Source of the DNA: Ruminococcus sp.
GTDB lineage: Bacteria > Bacillota > Clostridia > Oscillospirales > Ruminococcaceae
DNA length: 11,557 nucleotides
Direction of reading: 5' to 3'
Assembly (NCBI GenBank): GCA_003446315.1
Contig: DMBA01000296.1
Coordinates: 1 to 11,557 of the forward strand
Made by a program: the position numbers and the translations under genes. Under the pieces are notes generated by a model. That model did not search any database and was not told where the DNA came from. It saw only the letters and a list, made by a program, of their open reading frames with translations. This document shows positions 7,461 through 11,557 of the stretch, piece by piece; the first letter of the stretch is position 1, and every line of letters begins with the position of its first letter.

Positions 7461-8518
7461 TTTTTGACAAAATTCCGATAGATCCACGCTTTCAGCCGGA
7501 TCGGTTCTTCCCTGACACCCAACGTTTCACACAGCAGCTTCATATCTGCACGCGGTTTCTCTGCATATTTTGCCTGCTCCACAAGCGCTATGCCCTGTTC
7601 CCGCGTCAGTTTCCCGCTGCGCACCAGAACACTGATCTCCGGCAGGCAATGCGGTCTGCCCTCTGCGCACTGGTAAATATAATGTGCCGCATGATGCACC
7701 TTGCAGTCATAATGGTCATAATCCTGATCCGGTGTCCATGACGTTTTTTCCCGCAGGAACTGTACGATCTCCTGCTCATCATAGGGGTGATATAAGAAAA
7801 ATGCCGTAAATTCACGGAAATCGTTTTCCCGCACGCCGTCATACAGCATTTGTCTGACATCCGCAGCAAGACCGGCATCCAGCTTGCTTTCGGTCAGATC
7901 CAGCAGCTTCCGGTAAAGCGCATTGACATCTGTTTCCGCTGCCGGACGAAGCCCCGCATCCACAAATCCGGTGAACACATCATCTCCGTAATACCGAAGC
8001 ATCTGCTGCGGACTTCTGCCGTGAATACACATGCCGGCATTGATCTTCGCAGTATAGTTAATCATCGCCGCATAGCCAAGATAGGAACAGGCAATGCAAG
8101 GGGTCAGGAAATGCTGCACCGAATACCGGAAAAACCGGTTCAGCAGATCCGGATCAAAGGAAATATATTCATGCTCCACGCCGAATTCCTGCACCATTGC
8201 ATCTACATTTTTGCGTGCACTGTCACTGAAAAAACCATTGAGCATCGTGAATGTCTTCACATGCAGCCCGTATTCCTTCACCAGCTTATACAGCACATAC
8301 ATGCTGTCCTTTCCGCCGGAGATCCCGACGGCTGCATCATAATCATACTTTCCGCGCACCGCTTCCAGCCGTTCCGCAAACAATTCCGTCAGATGGGCAC
8401 GATCCCCGAGCTGCGGCGCGATTTTATCGTATCTGCTGCAATAACAGCATTCACCGTTTGGCAGAATCTCCATTCTGCGCACGGTTTCGTCATTCAGACA
8501 GCGCACACACCGTTTCAT
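7457..8518 (-). CDS. PP-loop ATPase, N-acetyl-sugar amidotransferase-like, with cysteine pairs
   Basis: A 353-aa adenine nucleotide alpha-hydrolase-fold enzyme. The N-terminus has a four-cysteine knuckle (C4-x-x-C7 and C24/C25-x-C27), as in N-acetyl-sugar amidotransferases of the WbpG/PseA/LegX type, followed by the pyrophosphate loop GISGGKDS ending near residue 72. A further pair, C141-x-x-C144 in TPCIACSY, lies where tRNA thiolases such as TtcA carry catalytic or Fe-S cysteines. The family adenylates a carbonyl oxygen and replaces it with nitrogen or sulfur. No sugar-pathway genes surround it, and cysK is in the same operon, so a thioamide, amidine or amide step on the pathway intermediate is plausible; the actual reaction is unknown. 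The start is directly adjacent to the GNAT stop with AAAGGAG about 7 nt upstream; the stop overlaps the UbiA-like gene as ATGA. Confidence 0.85.
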   Translation of the reverse strand: MKRCVRCLNDETVRRMEILPNGECCYCSRYDKIAPQLGDRAHLTELFAERLEAVRGKYDYDAAVGISGGKDSMYVLYKLVKEYGLHVKTFTMLNGFFSDSARKNVDAMVQEFGVEHEYISFDPDLLNRFFRYSVQHFLTPCIACSYLGYAAMINYTAKINAGMCIHGRSPQQMLRYYGDDVFTGFVDAGLRPAAETDVNALYRKLLDLTESKLDAGLAADVRQMLYDGVRENDFREFTAFFLYHPYDEQEIVQFLREKTSWTPDQDYDHYDCKVHHAAHYIYQCAEGRPHCLPEISVLVRSGKLTREQGIALVEQAKYAEKPRADMKLLCETLGVREEPIRLKAWIYRNFVKK

Positions 8519-9397
8519 TCAGAACTCCTTTATAAACACCGCATACCGCTTCTCATCCGATTCCACTTCACTGTCAAAGCGCCGGAATGTCTCCTTCTGC
8601 TCGCACTGAAAATGATACATCATTTTATCATATCCGTGCTCTGTCACATACTTCCATCCAAGATACATCAAAGCGGTATAGATCTTATGCTTCCGGTATT
8701 CCGGCAGCACCGCGCTCGTTTTGGAGATGAAGCAGGTGCCGTCCGGACTGTCATAGCCCATCACAAAACCGACCGTTTTCCCCTGATATTCCGCTGTGCA
8801 GAGCGCGATCTTCAAGCCCTTTGTCCATTGCAGATAAAGCGCACGAAAATAAGAAAGCGGGATATCGCAATACAAATGACTCCCGCGAAATGCTGCGCTT
8901 GAAATCGCAAACACGGTATCCGCCTGCGAATAAACCGCATCCCCTTCATACAGCGAGAACGTGAAGCCTTCCCGCAGCTTTTGCTGATAAAGCACTTCAC
9001 CCATCTGATACTGCGGATTGTGCATATCAATATTCGCACTCCGGTAAGTATAAAGCGGCTCATAGCCTGCCGCCCGGATCAGTTCCGGATAATACGGCGG
9101 ATTCGTACAATCCGGAAACAAATGCAGATCAAACCGGCTGATCGCCCAGCGGTATTGCATCCATGAACAATAATTCACAGGCCCCACAAGCGCATGAAAG
9201 CCCAGTTCCCGCGCACGCTGTTCCATCGCTGCAAACAACGCTTTTACGTCCTCTGCCTGCTCTGTCAGCGTGACAAACCCAAACAAACACGGATGATCTT
9301 CCATCTTCCGGTTGATAATCAACTCCGCTTCACACCCGTTGACCCGAAATGTTTCATGATAATCCGCAAGTGCCAGTATTTCTCGTTCGTCCTTCAT
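8519..9397 (-). CDS. GNAT-fold N-acyltransferase, YghO-like
   Basis: A 292-aa protein. A first half containing GPVNYCSWMQY (about 72-82) and TNPPYYPELIRAAGYEPL (about 98-115) resembles the YghO-type GNAT proteins, which share a GP-x-N-x-S/C-x-x-x-x-x-G/R stretch and a N-x-P-Y-Y segment. The C-terminal half carries the acetyl-CoA-binding region KTSAVLPEYRKHKIYTAL (226-243) and a terminal strand. The usual Q/R-x-x-G-x-G/A loop is degenerate here (RKHKIY, no glycine), so cofactor binding may be altered. Expected role: moving an acyl group to an amine of the operon's product, but the substrate is unknown. The chosen ATG (9395-9397) has AAGGA 7 nt upstream; a longer frame starting inside the kinase gene would overlap it and lacks such support. 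Nineteen nt separate it from the kinase stop, and it abuts the PP-loop start. Confidence 0.78.
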   Translation of the reverse strand: MKDEREILALADYHETFRVNGCEAELIINRKMEDHPCLFGFVTLTEQAEDVKALFAAMEQRARELGFHALVGPVNYCSWMQYRWAISRFDLHLFPDCTNPPYYPELIRAAGYEPLYTYRSANIDMHNPQYQMGEVLYQQKLREGFTFSLYEGDAVYSQADTVFAISSAAFRGSHLYCDIPLSYFRALYLQWTKGLKIALCTAEYQGKTVGFVMGYDSPDGTCFISKTSAVLPEYRKHKIYTALMYLGWKYVTEHGYDKMMYHFQCEQKETFRRFDSEVESDEKRYAVFIKEF

Positions 9398-9416
9398 ATT
9401 TCCATCCTTCTCCCGG

Positions 9417-10472
9417 TCAGATTCCAAGCAGCCGCAGCATCCGTGCCGTATTCTTTGCTGTCTGCTGCGGTGTATCGACATGCAGCGTTTTCCCCGCAAG
9501 CCGCAGCAGCATCAGCTTATTCACACAAAATTCCAGCGTATTGAACCGCAGCAGCGCATGATATTCCGCATCGGTCAATGTGATGCCCGTCAGTGCGGTC
9601 ATCCTGTCCCTGTAATGCCGCAGCATGGCTTTTGCTTCGTCATCCGTCAGCGCATCCAGCACGGAGATCACCAGCTCTACTGCATCATGCTCCGGATTCT
9701 GATAACACGCAAGCTCCCAGTCATAAAGATAAATGCGCTCCGCCGTCACACAAAGATTGCGGTCACAGCAATCGTTATGCGTCAGCGTCCGCCGACCGGA
9801 AACCGCTTTGTATTCGGTGTCGATCTGCGCAAGAAACCGTTCGATCTCTGCAAGCTGCTGCGCCGAAAAGATCCGTCGGTTTTCTCCCGCCAGACTCTGA
9901 AACATCCGCCGCAAAACACCTTTTGTACGGCGATAATCTGCCGCAGAATAACAATTGATCCGCAATTGCGGAACGATCGCCCGATCACCCAGATATTTTG
10001 CATGCACGGCTGCAATTTCATCCAGCACCCGATCCAGTGCCGGTTCGATCGCATCACTTTCCGGCAGTTCTTCCATTGCCAGCATGCAAAAGCCGTTTCC
10101 CTTGCTGCATACAGAACCGTAAACTGTCGGAATAAGCGTCTGCGGCAATACATCCGGTTTGCTGTATAAAACAGCTTCCCGCACTGCACTGCCGCTGTAA
10201 CCGAATATTTTATGATGAAAAATCAGCAAAAGCATCAGCAGAGGATTCCCGCCGCTGACCATCAGAATCCCATTGGAGATAATACGGACAGATTTGCATT
10301 TTCCGACAAAAGAAACCGTTTTTCCGCTGCGGAATGCCGCTTCATATCGCATGACACCCGCACTTCCGGATGCCACACGATTGCTCATTCCGCTTTCATC
10401 TGCAACCGGTTCCGCTTGTACCCGAACCGGTTTTTGCCCGAAGATCCGGCAAATTGCCTTTCTGATCTGCAT
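9417..10472 (-). CDS. Aminoglycoside-phosphotransferase-fold small-molecule kinase
   Basis: A 351-aa kinase of the APH/choline-kinase superfamily. The nucleotide-binding N-lobe includes a probable ATP lysine in SFVGKCKSV (K58 or K60) and a helix-C glutamate in REAVLY (E99). The catalytic loop is LTHNDCCDRN (230-239), with D234 and N239 in the expected H-N-D-x-x-x-x-N pattern, and the Mg-binding aspartate is D251 in YLYDWELA. Such kinases phosphorylate hydroxyls of small amino or sugar compounds; the acceptor here is not evident, and a resistance role is not suggested by the context. The ATG at 10470-10472 lies 8 nt after the cysK stop; the SD is weak (ACCGGAT), so an internal ATG (for example M29, GMSNRV) cannot be excluded. 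A longer frame overlapping cysK is rejected. Confidence 0.82.
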   Translation of the reverse strand: MQIRKAICRIFGQKPVRVQAEPVADESGMSNRVASGSAGVMRYEAAFRSGKTVSFVGKCKSVRIISNGILMVSGGNPLLMLLLIFHHKIFGYSGSAVREAVLYSKPDVLPQTLIPTVYGSVCSKGNGFCMLAMEELPESDAIEPALDRVLDEIAAVHAKYLGDRAIVPQLRINCYSAADYRRTKGVLRRMFQSLAGENRRIFSAQQLAEIERFLAQIDTEYKAVSGRRTLTHNDCCDRNLCVTAERIYLYDWELACYQNPEHDAVELVISVLDALTDDEAKAMLRHYRDRMTALTGITLTDAEYHALLRFNTLEFCVNKLMLLRLAGKTLHVDTPQQTAKNTARMLRLLGI

Positions 10473-10480
10473 GATCCGGT

Positions 10481-11407
10481 TCAGTCGAAAAGCGGTGTGG
10501 AGAAATACCGTTCCGCCGTATCCGGCAAAATGGTCACGACTCGTTTGCCTGCGCCCAGTTTCTTCGCCATTGCGAGCGCTGCCGCGACATTCGTGCCGCT
10601 GGAAATGCCGCACATGATGCCTTCCATCGCTGCAAGTTTCTTAGCGGTCGAAATGGCTTCCTCATCGCTTACGATATGGATGTGATTGTAAATATTCCGG
10701 TTCAGAATGCCCGGAATAATGCCGTCACCGATGCCCATTTGCAGGTGCGTTCCGACGGTTCCGCCTGCAAGAATCGCTGCGTGCTCCGGCTCGACTGCCC
10801 AGATCTCCATATCCGGATTCTGTGATTTCAGTGTCTCGCCGATGCCGGTGATCGTGCCGCCTGTACCGATACCGGAACAAAAACCGTCGATCTTGCCGGC
10901 TGTCTGCTCCAGGATCTCCAGTGCGGTATAATACTTCTGCGCCTCGGTATTGTGCACATTATCAAACTGCTGCGGCACAAATACCCGCGGATCATTTGCC
11001 TGCATCTCCAAAGCCGTATCCAGACATTTCTGGATGCATTTGCCGATATCGCCGTCATCGTGAATCAGCACGACTTTTGCACCGTAATGCTCCACCAGCT
11101 TGCGGCGTTCTTCGCTGACCGAATCCGGCATGATGATGACCACCTGATATCCTCTGACTGCGCCGACCAGTGCAAGACCAATGCCCTGATTGCCGCTTGT
11201 CGGCTCGACAATTATCGTGTCATCCTTGATCCTGCCTTCTTTTTCCGCATTCAGGATCATATTATATGCAGTGCGGGTCTTGATCGAGCCGCCCACATTC
11301 AAGCCTTCAAACTTCACCAGAATCTCGGCATTTTCCGGTGCATTCATGCGATTCAGCCGAATCATCGGGGTATGTCCGACTGCATCCAAAATTGTTTGGT
11401 AAACCAT
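10481..11407 (-). CDS. cysK: Cysteine synthase (O-acetylserine sulfhydrylase)
   Basis: A 308-aa pyridoxal-phosphate enzyme that makes cysteine from O-acetylserine and sulfide, first gene of the operon. Recognised by the PLP lysine K43 in GGSIKTRTA, the substrate loop PTSGNQGIG (69-77), the phosphate-binding GTGGT at 181-185, SSGTN at 269-273 contacting the pyridine nitrogen, and the typical end DTAERYFSTPLFD. Length is normal. One oddity is Q74 in the loop, where enterobacterial CysK has threonine (TSGNT); I recall this glutamine in many clostridial homologues, so it may be a clade trait. Start: GGAG 10 nt before the ATG, downstream of the operon promoter. It may serve ordinary sulfur assimilation, or supply cysteine or a related beta-substituted alanine to the downstream pathway; the tight linkage favours the latter without proving it. 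Confidence 0.93.
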   Translation of the reverse strand: MVYQTILDAVGHTPMIRLNRMNAPENAEILVKFEGLNVGGSIKTRTAYNMILNAEKEGRIKDDTIIVEPTSGNQGIGLALVGAVRGYQVVIIMPDSVSEERRKLVEHYGAKVVLIHDDGDIGKCIQKCLDTALEMQANDPRVFVPQQFDNVHNTEAQKYYTALEILEQTAGKIDGFCSGIGTGGTITGIGETLKSQNPDMEIWAVEPEHAAILAGGTVGTHLQMGIGDGIIPGILNRNIYNHIHIVSDEEAISTAKKLAAMEGIMCGISSGTNVAAALAMAKKLGAGKRVVTILPDTAERYFSTPLFD

Positions 11408-11444
11408 AAACTAAATTCTCCGTTCATTCTTTGAAATATATCCT

Positions 11445-11473
11445 ATTATATCACATTAACCGTGAAATTTCAA
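11445..11473 (-). promoter_or_regulatory. Sigma-A type promoter of the operon
   Basis: On the minus strand, -35 TTGAAA (11468-11473), a 17-nt spacer and a perfect -10 TATAAT (11445-11450), preceded by the extended-10 TGA. Transcription should start near 11438, leaving about a 30-nt leader before cysK. No other comparably good promoter was seen inside the operon. Confidence 0.85.
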
Positions 11474-11481
11474 CCCTCATG

Positions 11482-11502
11482 CCGAAAATACAATGCTTTC
11501 GG
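11482..11502. repeat. Inverted repeat upstream of the operon promoter
   Basis: CCGAAA and its complement TTTCGG separated by 9 nt, ending 9 nt upstream of the -35 box. It has no U-tract after it, so it is not an obvious terminator. It may be a small operator or chance; six paired bases is weak. Confidence 0.35.
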
Positions 11503-11512
11503 GCGATTTCAG

Positions 11513-11549
11513 CGGTCAACTGTGTGCTTTGGTCAACATTCGGTCAACT
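11513..11549 (-). repeat. Three direct GTTGACC repeats upstream of the operon promoter
   Basis: Minus-strand GTTGACC occurs at 11514-11520, 11531-11537 and 11542-11548, spaced 17 and 11 bp; the outer two extend to AGTTGACCG. The position, 41-75 bp upstream of the -35 box, fits an activator or repressor site. The remainder of 11408-11557 holds only the promoter and leader, with no gene seen. No T-box or riboswitch signature was recognised. Confidence 0.5.
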
Positions 11550-11557
11550 TTTACGAT

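Noticed and set aside
7850..8902. 350-aa open frame on the plus strand
   Set aside because: It lies antisense to the PP-loop and GNAT genes, spans their junction, has no recognisable motif and is rich in His/Cys/Arg as expected for a shadow frame.
9398..9499. Upstream extension of the GNAT frame
   Set aside because: The extra 34 residues overlap the kinase gene and are Arg/Cys-rich, and a good SD precedes the ATG at 9397.
10473..10613. Upstream extension of the APH-fold kinase frame
   Set aside because: It would overlap the conserved C-terminal coding region of cysK by 133 nt, and the added residues have no kinase character. The ATG at 10472 just after the cysK stop is the sensible start.
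11482..11502. Rho-independent terminator of an upstream gene
   Set aside because: The stem is only 6 bp with a 9-nt loop and no following T-run on either strand.
11408..11557. T-box or SAM riboswitch in the cysK leader
   Set aside because: The promoter is only about 30 nt from the start codon, leaving no room for a leader RNA, and no T-box or S-box consensus was found.

Overview
The window is one almost gap-free block of ten genes, all on the minus strand, read from about 11,440 down to the left edge. Overlapping start/stop codons, moderate GC content, a strong sigma-A type promoter, good Shine-Dalgarno (SD) sites and a clostridial-style cysteine synthase suggest a Firmicute, probably a gut Clostridia member (Oscillospiraceae/Lachnospiraceae-like). 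This placement is inference from style, not from a marker gene. No mobile element, CRISPR array, rRNA or tRNA was seen.

Layout in the direction of transcription: a promoter with an extended -10 (11445-11473), preceded by three direct GTTGACC repeats and a small inverted repeat; cysK (O-acetylserine sulfhydrylase-like); an aminoglycoside-phosphotransferase (APH)-fold small-molecule kinase; a YghO-like GNAT-fold acyltransferase; a PP-loop ATPase with three CxxC pairs, related to N-acetyl-sugar amidotransferases and thiolation enzymes; a half-size UbiA-like membrane protein; an 845-aa PEP-synthase/rifampicin-phosphotransferase-type swinging-His enzyme; a DUF3419/BtaA-like SAM-dependent 3-amino-3-carboxypropyl transferase; two consecutive ANL-superfamily adenylate-forming ligases (the first OleC-like, the second acyl-CoA-synthetase-like); and the N-terminal part of an AzlC-family exporter cut by the window edge. 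Most junctions are 4-17 nt overlaps and the largest gap between full genes is 19 nt, so from cysK through the second ligase the genes should be one transcript and largely translationally coupled. azlC lies 54 nt further on, behind a strong SD that appears to serve a tiny minicistron.

Taken together this looks like a biosynthetic operon for a small molecule or modified lipid. The likely steps are sulfur/cysteine supply, amide or thioamide chemistry (PP-loop), carboxylate activation (two ligases), transfer of the aminocarboxypropyl group of SAM (DUF3419), acylation (GNAT), two different phosphotransfer chemistries (APH-like and PEP-synthase-like) and possibly a membrane lipid step (UbiA-like). 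No carrier protein, PKS/NRPS module or BtaB methyltransferase is in the window, and I do not recognise the set as a characterised pathway. Individual family assignments are reasonably firm. The product and the order of steps are unknown.
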